From CAZUMW01 sp964621615 (GTDB lineage Bacteria > Desulfobacterota > WTBG01 > CAIYCZ01 > CAIRTM01), in NCBI GenBank assembly GCA_964621615.1, contig CAZUMW010000011.1, forward strand, positions 45,639 to 109,638: a DNA stretch of 64,000 nt. The letters run 5' to 3'. The translations under genes and the position numbers were made by a program. Below the pieces are notes generated by a model that was given only the letters and a program-made list of their open reading frames with translations, did not search any database and was not told the DNA's origin. Shown piece by piece: positions 43,896 through 52,625 of this stretch; position 1 is the stretch's first letter; every line of letters starts with the position of its first letter.

Positions 43896-45572
43896 GTGGC
43901 TAAAAGAAAATTTCTCGGTGAAATGCTTATTGATTCAGGAATCATAACCCGGGATGATTTGCAGCACGCGCTTGAATATCAGAAGGCAAACGGTGTTCGT
44001 CTCGGGAAAGCACTTATAGATATGGGTTATGTAACCCAGGAGGCAATCAATGAAACACTGGGCAAGCAAATGGGAATACCGTATGTCAATCTGGATACAT
44101 ATGTGATAGACCGGAAGGTAATGGACGGCATTCCGGAGAATCTTGCCCGCAAGTATAAAATATTTCCTTTGTTTTTGATCGGCAGCACCCTGACGATCGC
44201 TATGGCTGATCCGCTTAACGTGCATGCAATCGATGAGGTCCGTCAGAGGTCAGGTTACGATATCGATGCAGCAATTGCTACTGAGCAGCAGATAGAAAAC
44301 GCGGTTGATTTATATTACGGAGTCTCCGGGTCTTTCGATACGATAGTTGATGAGATTATAGACAGCGATTTGAAAGACACTGATGAGGCAGCTGCGCAAT
44401 CAGAAGAGGCCCCCATAATCAGGCTTGTCAATGTGATAATTCATCAGGCTATCCATGAAAATGCGAGCGATATACACATAGAGCCTGATGAAACAAAGCT
44501 GAGAATACGCTATCGCATAGATGGCATTCTCAACGAAGCAAAGTCGCCGCCGAAAAGGCTTCAGGCCGCCCTTATTTCCCGCATTAAAGTTATGTCTCAG
44601 CTGGACATAGCAGAAAACCGCGTACCTCAGGACGGCAGGCTCAAAATGACCGTTGATGACCGTGAGGTTGAGTTCCGCGTATCCACATTTCCAACCATTT
44701 ACGGAGAGAATATTGTTATCCGCATACTTGATCAAAGCAAAACAATACTGAATCTCAAGGATCTGGGGTTTCCCGGTACAATGCTGGAAAGATACATGGA
44801 AATGCTGCAGGCTCCCTACGGTATTATTCTGGTGACCGGGCCTACCGGAAGCGGTAAAACAACAACGCTGTATGCTTCTCTCAATGCAGTGAACAGCATT
44901 GAAAAAAACATTATTACCATAGAGGATCCTGTTGAGTACCGGCTCAGCCTTATACGGCAGACGCAGATTAACCCACGTGCAGGGCTGACGTTTGCCGCCG
45001 GATTACGATCTATTTTGCGACAGGACCCCGATGTTGTCATGGTTGGCGAAATGCGTGATTTTGAAACTGCAGAAATTGCATTTCAGGCTGCGCTGACCGG
45101 CCATCTTGTTTTCAGCACGCTGCACACCAATGATGCCGCGGGAGCGCTTGCACGGCTGCTCCACTTCGGCATTGAGCCGTTTCTTGTTGCATCCTCCACA
45201 GTCGGCGTTATTGCTCAGCGCCTGGTTCGCAGGCTGTGCCAGAGCTGTAAAGCTCCATATAAGCCGTCCGATGAAGAAATTATCACATGCGGACTGCAGC
45301 AGTCTGAAGATATTACATTTTATAAGCCCCGGGGGTGCAAATCCTGCCGCAACACCGGATATCGTGGCAGAACGGGTCTCTATGAAGTGCTTAAGGTTGA
45401 CGATGCTATGCGCAATCTTATATTGAAACATGCATCAGTGTCAGAAATCCGGGATCATGCGCGCAGGAATCAATCAATGGAGCTTCTGCGTGAAGCGGGC
45501 ATTAAAAAAGTCGTTCAGGGGATAACAACCCTGGATGAAGTAAACAGGCTTACGTTCGTTGAGGAAATGTGA
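43896..45572 (+). CDS. gspE: T2SS/type IV pilus assembly ATPase GspE/PilB
   Basis: Hexameric cytoplasmic ATPase driving pseudopilus growth. The N-terminal MshEN-type domain starts 'KFLGEMLIDSGIITRDDLQ'; this domain can bind c-di-GMP in relatives. The core has 'ASDIHIEP', Walker A 'GPTGSGKTTTLYA', the Asp box, Walker B 'RQDPDVVMVGEMRD' and the His box 'GHLVFSTLHTNDA'. The tetracysteine zinc motif is 'CQSCKAPYKP...CKSCRNTGYRG'. The GTG at 43896 has AAAGGTG at good spacing and gives 558 residues. Confidence 0.95.
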   Translation: MAKRKFLGEMLIDSGIITRDDLQHALEYQKANGVRLGKALIDMGYVTQEAINETLGKQMGIPYVNLDTYVIDRKVMDGIPENLARKYKIFPLFLIGSTLTIAMADPLNVHAIDEVRQRSGYDIDAAIATEQQIENAVDLYYGVSGSFDTIVDEIIDSDLKDTDEAAAQSEEAPIIRLVNVIIHQAIHENASDIHIEPDETKLRIRYRIDGILNEAKSPPKRLQAALISRIKVMSQLDIAENRVPQDGRLKMTVDDREVEFRVSTFPTIYGENIVIRILDQSKTILNLKDLGFPGTMLERYMEMLQAPYGIILVTGPTGSGKTTTLYASLNAVNSIEKNIITIEDPVEYRLSLIRQTQINPRAGLTFAAGLRSILRQDPDVVMVGEMRDFETAEIAFQAALTGHLVFSTLHTNDAAGALARLLHFGIEPFLVASSTVGVIAQRLVRRLCQSCKAPYKPSDEEIITCGLQQSEDITFYKPRGCKSCRNTGYRGRTGLYEVLKVDDAMRNLILKHASVSEIRDHARRNQSMELLREAGIKKVVQGITTLDEVNRLTFVEEM

Positions 45573-45576
45573 TCGT

Positions 45577-47286
45577 ATGCAAACAACGGTGTTTGCTAAT
45601 CATCCTTATTCTGTATTCCCCTGCCGAAATAACAGGCGGCGCCTGTTGATGTGCATTATTTTTTTTGCAGCCTTGTGCGGTTTTACTGCGAACAGGGCAG
45701 CAGGGCACTCAGCATCGTTCGGCACAGCAGATTCCGGCCCTGTCAGCAGCGCCTGGCCGGTATTTCACCATGACAATCAGCGAACAGGAACCAGCAGCTA
45801 TCGTGGCCCCTCAGTAAAATATGTCCGGTGGAGCTTTAAAACAGGTGCCCCTGTTACCGCATCGCCGGTAATCGACACCGACGGATCTGTGTATGTAGGG
45901 TCATGGGATCAGTACATGTATGCTTTTACAAATGCCGGCTTATTGAAATGGCGGTACAAAACAGGAAATATAATACGAAGCAGCGCCGCGATCGCCGAGC
46001 CGGGTATTATTCTTTTTGGCTCGAATGACGGAAATCTGTATGCGCTTACCCGGGAGGGACAGCTGCTGTGGACGTTTGAGGCCGGCGGTGCAATTGTTTC
46101 CTCTCCTGCAGTTGATAATGGAACTGTATTTTTCGGCTCCGCCGATTCAACTGTGTATGCTGTCAATCTTGATGGTACCGTAAAGTGGTCATTTGCCGTA
46201 CCGCGAAATGCTGTCGATTCCTCCCCGTCTATCGGTTACGACGGGCGGGTTTATATCGGCGAGTGGGATTTTTTTGTGTACGGCCTGGATTCGCAAAGCG
46301 GCATACTTCAGTGGGTATGGCCGTTTAAAACATGGTTTTTCGGCGACGATACCCTGGAATCTGATATATGTTTTTACGGAGGAGTGTTCAGCTCGCCAGC
46401 TGTAGCCCCTGACGGGTCATTATATATAGCAAACGATACCATCAACAGGGGTACCGATTGCGCTCCGGAAGATGATTATTACTTTTTTCGTGTAACCCCA
46501 TGTGTGGCAGGCGGGGCCATGTGTATAACAGGGGCGAATTTCAATGTGTCATTCGGCGATGCGGATGTGTATTCTACAGCCGCTGTGCGCGATGATGCGT
46601 CCACCTTTATCGGCTATGATACTAATGTATTGCATGTTTTGCCGGATGGCGTATTGAGCTGGTCCTATCAGACAGAGGGTAAAGTCGACTCGTCGCCGGC
46701 GGTAGATGTCAATTCAAATGTTTATATCGGCTCATCTGATAATCACCTGTATGCGTTAACCGGCAACGGTGATTTGCGCTGGCGCTTTGAAACATTCGGC
46801 TCAATAACATCCTCGCCGTCAATCGGTCCGGGGGGTACTGTTTTTGTCGGTTCGGCCGATGGGCGCATCTATGCTGTCGGCGGAGCCATGTGCCCGCTGC
46901 AGCTGATGTATGCCGGCCAGGATGAAAAGCTGCATATGTTTCGAATGATACGGGACAGGATTCTGTCTGAAACGCGTCTGGGCAGACAGCTTATACGCAT
47001 GTATTATGAGCAGGCAGGAGAGATTATTCGTCTTTTTAATACGCACCCCCACTTGCAGCACCAGGCGATATCGATTGCCGAATATGTGATTTCTCACTGT
47101 GATGCGATTGTTGCATCGGTACCATTGCATGTTGACCGGGCAATGATGCAGCAACTTTTACTTTTTCTTGATGAACTGCAGGATTATGCCGATGGTCAAC
47201 TGGGCCGTGGTCTCGCAGTTCTCAGGCGGGAAATGGAACAAAAAAACATGTTCAATAGCATCGGGGTTTTCCGGGAAGATCAGTGA
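45577..47286 (+). CDS. Exported PQQ-repeat beta-propeller with a CFI-box-like C terminus
   Basis: 569 residues. A basic N-terminal region and hydrophobic segment ('LLMCIIFFAALCGFTANRAA') form a signal peptide. About eight PQQ/BamB-like blades follow ('VYVGSWDQYMYAF', 'VYIGSSDNHLYALTGNGDLR'). The last ~130 residues are helical. 'CPLQLMYAGQDEKLHMFR' then 'MIRDRILSETRLGRQLIRMY' matches the layout of the CFI-box C-terminal domain (C-x-I-A-T-A-A-Y-G then FRDRyLl...GR..V..YY), with a diverged box at Cys439. It starts 4 bases after gspE and may be a secreted or surface substrate. Confidence 0.82.
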   Translation: MQTTVFANHPYSVFPCRNNRRRLLMCIIFFAALCGFTANRAAGHSASFGTADSGPVSSAWPVFHHDNQRTGTSSYRGPSVKYVRWSFKTGAPVTASPVIDTDGSVYVGSWDQYMYAFTNAGLLKWRYKTGNIIRSSAAIAEPGIILFGSNDGNLYALTREGQLLWTFEAGGAIVSSPAVDNGTVFFGSADSTVYAVNLDGTVKWSFAVPRNAVDSSPSIGYDGRVYIGEWDFFVYGLDSQSGILQWVWPFKTWFFGDDTLESDICFYGGVFSSPAVAPDGSLYIANDTINRGTDCAPEDDYYFFRVTPCVAGGAMCITGANFNVSFGDADVYSTAAVRDDASTFIGYDTNVLHVLPDGVLSWSYQTEGKVDSSPAVDVNSNVYIGSSDNHLYALTGNGDLRWRFETFGSITSSPSIGPGGTVFVGSADGRIYAVGGAMCPLQLMYAGQDEKLHMFRMIRDRILSETRLGRQLIRMYYEQAGEIIRLFNTHPHLQHQAISIAEYVISHCDAIVASVPLHVDRAMMQQLLLFLDELQDYADGQLGRGLAVLRREMEQKNMFNSIGVFREDQ

Positions 47287-47749
47287 TTCGCGATGCAGTG
47301 CACAGTGCGGCTTCATCAGTGAGGTCTGTCTCAGAGCGTAATATACCCACAAACACAACAGGATGTATTTCTGCATAGTCAAGAATCATTATGCCGGCGC
47401 CGAGTATAAAGGGGCCAACAGATGAGCCGCTTATTATAAGGTTCAAATCCATCGGGGGAGCATCTTCTTCCTGTTCGCCGTCGCTAATGGAAAACGCATC
47501 AACCGCCCAGTAAAAAGCGGTGAACGTATTCATGATATCCATGTAAAACCCGTTACCCTGCCACAGATCAGCAGCAAGTGCGCCGTCGTCGCTGAAAGAC
47601 AATTCAATGTTTATTATTTCATAGGGCACGTACATATAGCATGAATAGGTATTGCTCCTGACGGCGGCCGCCGGCTGTGAAACCGGCGTCAGCACTGCAG
47701 CAAATAACAGAGCTGCTGTGGATAGCGTATACAAGACATGATTTTTCAT
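47252..47749 (-). CDS. Exported protein of unknown function
   Basis: 165 residues with a clear signal peptide ('MKNHVLYTLSTAALLFAAVL', cleavage near 'AAA'). The ATG at 47749 follows AAAGGA with 8-base spacing. The mature part is acidic and mixed alpha/beta, with no recognised domain. Its 3' end overlaps the 3' end of the convergent PQQ gene by 35 bases. Confidence 0.6.
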   Translation of the reverse strand: MKNHVLYTLSTAALLFAAVLTPVSQPAAAVRSNTYSCYMYVPYEIINIELSFSDDGALAADLWQGNGFYMDIMNTFTAFYWAVDAFSISDGEQEEDAPPMDLNLIISGSSVGPFILGAGIMILDYAEIHPVVFVGILRSETDLTDEAALCTASRITDLPGKPRCY

Positions 47750-47983
47750 TGTGAGATTCCTTTGTGCTGGCGTATGAAATAAGTTATCCTTTTTTACAAA
47801 CACTATATCAAAGATCAGGAATGAACAAAAACAGTAAAAACATTTGGTGCTGCCGCATGTTGTGCTGTTTTGTTTGTTTCGCATCCCACACTAATGGCAG
47901 GGCGAACCATAATGCATGATGTCTTGAAGTATGTACAAGCCATGCACCAGGTTCTTACTATTTACTTTAAGGAATAGGTAGCT

Positions 47984-49663
47984 ATGAGCGTAACTAAGCA
48001 TACGATGCTGTATGTGCTTGCCGTTATTATTTCGATATATATTTTCCAGGTAAATTACTACTGGCATTACATAAACGATGATGCATATATCACTTTTCGC
48101 TACAGCTGTAACCTCGCAGATGGACTTGGACCGTACTTTAATCCCGGCGAACATGTTGAGGGGTATTCAAATTTAACCTGGATGGTTCTTATGGCAGCTG
48201 TTGCTGAGGCTTTTGGATATGCCGCAGTACCGTTAGCTGCAAAAATAATAGGCGCATTTTTCGGGCTGCTTACAGTTGTGGCGACATGGTATTTGTGTAA
48301 AGAGGCTTTGTTCTCATGCAGGGCCGATGTAGTTCGGGCGTCTGTATGGGGGTGCTGCGCTGCAGGAGTCGTTGCGGTAAGCCCGGGCTTTGTTTTGAAT
48401 TGTCTCAGCGGGCTTGAAACCTCTTTTTTTTCATTTCTGTTAGTAATGTCGGCTATCCTGATAAGCTTTGAGTGCAGGCAGATGGTATGGCGTGGATCCG
48501 GAATAGCGTGTGCATTGCTGGTTCTGACGAGGCCGGAGGGTGTGCTTTTTTTTGCAGTGCCGGCAGGTGTAGTGATATTTTTTACTTTTTTGTCTGCGAT
48601 TAAAGAAACGGGTGAAAAGCATGGTTCATGGGCCGCCAAGGTAATCACATCTCCCGTGATTCGCATTTTATGCATTAACGGTACAATCGTTATCATTACT
48701 TTATGCTGCCATATTGTATTACGGTATTTTGTTTATGATGCTGAGATACTGCCGAATACCTATTATGCAAAAACAGGGGGCTTCTGGAAAACAACACCTT
48801 TTTCATATGTATATTCCGGGCTTTTAATGCCCGCCGGCGGGATAGCTGGAGCGGGTGCATGCCTTCTGGGTTTTGCAATAAAACGTCGAATCGGCATCCA
48901 CATTACGGTTGCTGCATCATATGTTCTGTCAGCGTGCATGCTGGTGTTTATTGCCGGCACGGGATGGATGCCCGGTGAGCGTCTTGTTGTTCCAGCGTTA
49001 CCTGAAGCCGCAATAATTACCGTAACCGGGTGGTTTTTCCTTGTTGGTGCAAACTCACGCATCACCACTCGTGCAGATTTTGTGATAATCTCCATCATTC
49101 TTGTCCTGTTGTGGCTGTATACCGATACGCGGCGGACATATTTTTATAATGAAACATGCCTTCGTGCACATGGATATCGTACAGGCCATGCTGCTCTTGC
49201 ACGGTGGCTGAATGACCATGCTCAGCCCGGAGACACTGCTGCGCTAATGGATATAGGTTTAGTTGGATTTTACTGCCGCGATCTTCGCATAATCGATATT
49301 ACAGGTTTGACAGATCGTCATATTGCAAAAAGCAGTGGCGGTTTTTTAAATAAAGCCTATGATGTTCTATACGTGCTGAAGCAGCGGCCACAATTTATTG
49401 TACTGACGATTTTAACAAAAGGTGTGCCCTATACCCGCCCTCCGCCTGATGCCGTATTTTCTTTTTGGACCCTCATCGAAAAAAAATATTATGAACACCC
49501 GCTGTTTCAAAAGCATTATGTGAAAAAGCGCCCTGTGGAGACGGGAGAGAACAGTTGGCTAAAAATTCTTGCATGCAGCAATGGTGCTGAAACAATATTT
49601 GAGCATGCACATGTAAAGGGGCATTACCTGCTTGCGGTTTTTGAAAGTGATGACAGGCCCTAG
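47984..49663 (+). CDS. GT-C family membrane glycosyltransferase (GT39/arabinosyltransferase-like)
   Basis: 559 residues with ~10-11 membrane helices. The first loop has 'NDDAYITFRYSCNLADGLG' and 'EHVEGYSNLTWMV', the acidic active-site loop typical of GT-C enzymes related to mannosyl/arabinosyltransferases that use polyprenyl-phosphate sugars. The C-terminal soluble part ('MDIGLVGFYCRDLRIIDITG') is a typical periplasmic domain. The substrate is unknown. With the YfhO-like protein it gives two envelope glycosyltransferases around the secretion cluster. AAGGAATAGG lies upstream of the ATG. Confidence 0.82.
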   Translation: MSVTKHTMLYVLAVIISIYIFQVNYYWHYINDDAYITFRYSCNLADGLGPYFNPGEHVEGYSNLTWMVLMAAVAEAFGYAAVPLAAKIIGAFFGLLTVVATWYLCKEALFSCRADVVRASVWGCCAAGVVAVSPGFVLNCLSGLETSFFSFLLVMSAILISFECRQMVWRGSGIACALLVLTRPEGVLFFAVPAGVVIFFTFLSAIKETGEKHGSWAAKVITSPVIRILCINGTIVIITLCCHIVLRYFVYDAEILPNTYYAKTGGFWKTTPFSYVYSGLLMPAGGIAGAGACLLGFAIKRRIGIHITVAASYVLSACMLVFIAGTGWMPGERLVVPALPEAAIITVTGWFFLVGANSRITTRADFVIISIILVLLWLYTDTRRTYFYNETCLRAHGYRTGHAALARWLNDHAQPGDTAALMDIGLVGFYCRDLRIIDITGLTDRHIAKSSGGFLNKAYDVLYVLKQRPQFIVLTILTKGVPYTRPPPDAVFSFWTLIEKKYYEHPLFQKHYVKKRPVETGENSWLKILACSNGAETIFEHAHVKGHYLLAVFESDDRP

Positions 49664-49989
49664 GTATGCAACGGCTGAAATGTAGAATGTGAAGTTTTAA
49701 AAAAAGTATTCTATTGAACAAATATAGATTGTATATTTAGTGATAATCCATATAATTAAAAATATAGTATCGTTTATTATAAAGAACGGATCTATAACCC
49801 AAAAAAAGTTTTGATATCCACAATCTATTTCAAAATTTAGAAAAATAATCGTTTGTCATGAAAATCCAGGTCTTATTTTGTTTGCTTAGTGTCTGATTGT
49901 AACAGATTGAAAATCAATATCAATTGCTCTTACGTGGTTTTTTTTGGTTATAGGTCCGACAAATAAATTATGATATAAGGAGTACCGTC
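49664..49989 (+). promoter_or_regulatory. AT-rich 326-base intergenic region with a Fur-like operator
   Basis: TGAAAATCAATATCA at 49908-49922 matches the 7-1-7 Fur consensus TGATAATnATTATCA at all but two arm positions. It lies ~70 bases before the next gene. A TTGAAA hexamer overlaps it as a possible -35, but no good -10 is seen. The rest is AT-rich without a recognisable gene. Confidence 0.4.
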
Positions 49990-50610
49990 ATGTATAAATC
50001 CTTATTGATCAGCATATGTATTATGATGGTTAATACAGCTAATCTCTGGGGACATGCCCCTTTTCTGGAAGAAGATGATTATAGCTTTGCTGAACCGTTT
50101 AGCATAAACGGTTCAGTTGAAAAATCTATTGCTGTCTATGCATGGCTTGAGAGCGAAACGGATGTTGATGTATATACTTTTACGCTAAAAAAGCCTCAGC
50201 GGCTGTACATAAAAATTATTGTGCCTGTTTGTGCTGTGTATGAATATTTTTATCCTTGTTTTGCAGTGATCGGGCCGGGGATTGAGGGCAGCGTTACTGA
50301 TCTGGCGTTTGAAATACCATCGGGAACCGGTGTTGAGATTGTAACGCAGACTGAAAGTGATCCTTCCCAAAGAGCGACTTTTTATGAACCGTTCGGGATG
50401 AAATCATATTATGACGGTGCTGTGTTTGAACGTACAATAGATGAAGAAGGAACATGGCATATTGCAGTATGGGATCAAACAGGTATGTCCGGTGATTATG
50501 TGGCAACAATCGGGTTCAAAGAGCGATTTTCAATTGCGGATGTGTTCAGAAGCTTTTATATTGTGCCCAAAATATGGATGGACAAAGAGCTGCATAATAC
50601 ATGTGAATAG
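49990..50610 (+). CDS. Exported protein of unknown function
   Basis: 206 residues with a signal peptide ('MYKSLLISICIMMVNTANLW', then 'GHAPFLEEDDYSF') and a strong ribosome-binding site (AAGGAG). The mature protein is beta-rich: 'ESETDVDVYTFTLKKPQRLY' and 'GTWHIAVWDQTGMSGDYVAT' look like a pre-peptidase (PPC-like) beta-sandwich that reports non-enzymatic binding. No catalytic motif is seen. A possible Fur site upstream suggests iron control, but this is weak. Confidence 0.65.
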   Translation: MYKSLLISICIMMVNTANLWGHAPFLEEDDYSFAEPFSINGSVEKSIAVYAWLESETDVDVYTFTLKKPQRLYIKIIVPVCAVYEYFYPCFAVIGPGIEGSVTDLAFEIPSGTGVEIVTQTESDPSQRATFYEPFGMKSYYDGAVFERTIDEEGTWHIAVWDQTGMSGDYVATIGFKERFSIADVFRSFYIVPKIWMDKELHNTCE

Positions 50611-51170
50611 TTATGTTAAACACAAAGTCGACCTGTTTCCAACTGTCCGGTCTATCTCTCTGTCTATACATCTGTCAAGATTATAGATGATTTCAAGCCT
50701 TTTGAAATTGTAATACAACTCAATCATCTCTCCTCCCGAATCGTATCCCGCTTTAATATATCATTAACAAAAGCACACTCTGATTGTTAAATATAGCCAA
50801 TCAAAACAGAGATATAGTGACATAATGGAAGCGTCTTAACTGTAAATTAACATTACATTAATATTTTATTAACAGAAACTGAGGATACAATATGTATGTT
50901 TTTAACACTATATTAATTTTTATCCTGGAAGCGTGAACCCCGGATTCAGTATGAACCGAAGGACCGATTACGTTTTATGATACCTCAAGACAATTCCATG
51001 GGCTTTGTTATGGAATCCTCCTGAAGAGGTGGTGAATTAACCGTTTAATTTCCGGATGAAAGGGGGGATGTATATAGCAGAAGGTTAGTTTGTTACCAGT
51101 AAATATAAACAGTTAACAAAAATACTGTTACCTTAATGAAAAGGCACAATAATACTACCTGGAGCACCGT
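50611..51170 (+). promoter_or_regulatory. 560-base regulatory region upstream of the porin gene
   Basis: This gap holds the PhoP-box-like array at 50836-50874, then TACAAT at 50886-50891 as a likely -10, and about 270 bases of leader. In the leader ATTCCAT/ATGGAAT (50993-51016) and CCTC/GAGG (51017-51029) form adjacent hairpins, followed by AATTAA...TTAATT. Two more TTAAC-type hexamers at 50902 and 50913 keep the same 11-bp phase as the upstream array. No gene is seen. Confidence 0.6.
50836..50874 (+). promoter_or_regulatory. Four PhoP/PhoB-type direct repeats (11-bp period)
   Basis: TTAACT (50836), TTAACA (50847), TTAATA (50858) and TTAACA (50869) are spaced exactly 11 bases apart. This is the TTAACA-N5 arrangement known for PhoP boxes of Bacillus and is analogous to the 11-bp spacing of the E. 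coli Pho box. Four units could bind two regulator dimers. The array precedes the porin gene, with TACAAT 11 bases downstream of the last unit. Confidence 0.72.
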
Positions 51171-52448
51171 ATGGCAAAAACAGTTCGCTTTAATATTATA
51201 TTCGCGTTTGTTTTTTTTAGTTTCTGCCTGCCGGCTGCATGGCCGGTTTCTGCAGGAGAGGTTGATATACTTATTGATAAGCTTGTTGAAAAGGGTGTTC
51301 TCAGCAGATCGGATGCAGAGGATATACTTAGTGAAACAAAGAAGGAAGCGGAAAAAGAACGTGAAGAAACAGTGCGCCGGACCGTTGAAGCTATTAAAAG
51401 CGGCGGCAGCGAAATTACTATTTTTGATGTGCCCGAGTGGGTTCAGAAAACAACCGTTAAGGGTGATTTGCGTTTAAGATATCAATATACAAACCGCTCG
51501 TCTAAACATGATCGACATCGCGGCAGATACCGTTTGCGCATCGGTATTGTTACCGAATTATCTGATGTGCTCCATGTCGGTTTCGGTTTGGCTACCGGAG
51601 GCGGCGACCCGCGCTCCACAAATCAGACAATGGATGATTCTTTTGAAACTCCTGATATACGGCTTGATTATGCATATGCAGCATACACCCCATTCTGCTG
51701 GCTGACTGTTCTTGGCGGTAAATTTAAAAACCCTTTGTGGGGGCCATCTGATTTGCTCTGGGACAGCGATATCCGGCCGGAGGGTGTGTCCGTGCTTCTT
51801 CATTACAGGAAAGGTTTGGCGGATATGTTTATGAATGCCGGTTTATGGCTGCTTGATGAGGAAAGCGGTGACGAGCAGGATCCGGTAATGGCTGTTGTTC
51901 AGTCAGGTGTAAATCTGCATATTACAGACGATATATACCTTAAAAATGCTGTTTCATATTATGAATTTCGCCATGTAGAAAAAAGTGTTCTGGATTATTC
52001 GGCTGAAACCAACACCCGCGATCGCAACGGTAATCTTTTGAACGATTATGATGCTGTGTCAGTAAGTGCTGAGCTGGGCATAAAGAATCCGTTCCGGTAT
52101 GTGCCTTTTATGAGTATTTATGGTGATTATGTTAAGAATATAACGCTGGGCAATGAAGATGATGGACATCTTATCGGGTGTAAAATAGGTCATAAAAAAG
52201 TCCGCAACAAGTATGAGTGGCAGTTAAAGGCAATGTACAGACGTCTTGAGAGAGATGCGTGGCTTGATATTCTCCCTGATTCCGATGCATATGGTGGTGA
52301 AACAAATGCCCACGGATATGAGTTTGTCCTTACCTATGGTCTGTATCACAATGTTACGCTGGGTGTGGATTATTACTATATGGAAAAAATACGCGGCGCA
52401 AGCACATCTGAAAATCTTCTTCAGGTTGACCTCGTGTTTAAATATTAA
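51171..52448 (+). CDS. Outer-membrane porin, phosphate-starvation associated
   Basis: 425 residues. Signal peptide ('IIFAFVFFSFCLPAAWPVSA'), then a short coiled-coil segment ('LIDKLVEKGVLSRSDAEDIL', 'ETKKEAEKEREETVRR') typical of putative porins (Porin_5/OprO-like) that contact peptidoglycan. Then many amphipathic beta strands ('VKGDLRLRYQYTNRSS', 'VLTYGLYHNVTLGVDYYYME') and a terminal aromatic residue ('LLQVDLVFKY'). Context (PhoP boxes, pst operon downstream) suggests phosphate or anion uptake across the outer membrane; substrate specificity is inferred. GGAG precedes the ATG. Confidence 0.8.
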   Translation: MAKTVRFNIIFAFVFFSFCLPAAWPVSAGEVDILIDKLVEKGVLSRSDAEDILSETKKEAEKEREETVRRTVEAIKSGGSEITIFDVPEWVQKTTVKGDLRLRYQYTNRSSKHDRHRGRYRLRIGIVTELSDVLHVGFGLATGGGDPRSTNQTMDDSFETPDIRLDYAYAAYTPFCWLTVLGGKFKNPLWGPSDLLWDSDIRPEGVSVLLHYRKGLADMFMNAGLWLLDEESGDEQDPVMAVVQSGVNLHITDDIYLKNAVSYYEFRHVEKSVLDYSAETNTRDRNGNLLNDYDAVSVSAELGIKNPFRYVPFMSIYGDYVKNITLGNEDDGHLIGCKIGHKKVRNKYEWQLKAMYRRLERDAWLDILPDSDAYGGETNAHGYEFVLTYGLYHNVTLGVDYYYMEKIRGASTSENLLQVDLVFKY

Positions 52449-52492
52449 CAGTTCACACCTCTTGTATTTATAATAATTGAGCTGTTTTTTTT
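52447..52492 (+). terminator. Likely terminator after the porin gene
   Basis: AACAGTTC (52447-52454) pairs with GAGCTGTT (52479-52486) in an 8-bp stem including one G-U, with a 24-base AT-rich loop, and a run of eight thymines follows. The loop is long but the U-tract is good. Confidence 0.55.
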
Positions 52493-52530
52493 AAATCTGA
52501 ATCTAAAAAATAACTGCTCAGCCTGTTAAA

Positions 52531-52569
52531 TTAACCTAAACTTAACATGGTATTTTTATTTTATTAACA
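52531..52569 (+). promoter_or_regulatory. Four PhoP/PhoB-type direct repeats upstream of pstS
   Basis: TTAACC (52531), TTAACA (52542), TTTTTA (52553) and TTAACA (52564) are again exactly 11 bases apart. TATAAG at 52579-52584 is a plausible -10. The shared architecture with the site at 50836 indicates one regulator controls the porin and pst genes. Confidence 0.75.
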
Positions 52570-52625
52570 CCCAATGGTTATAAGGTTAAGAACTGAACAA
52601 CAATGAGCCATAAAGGAGGATCTGT

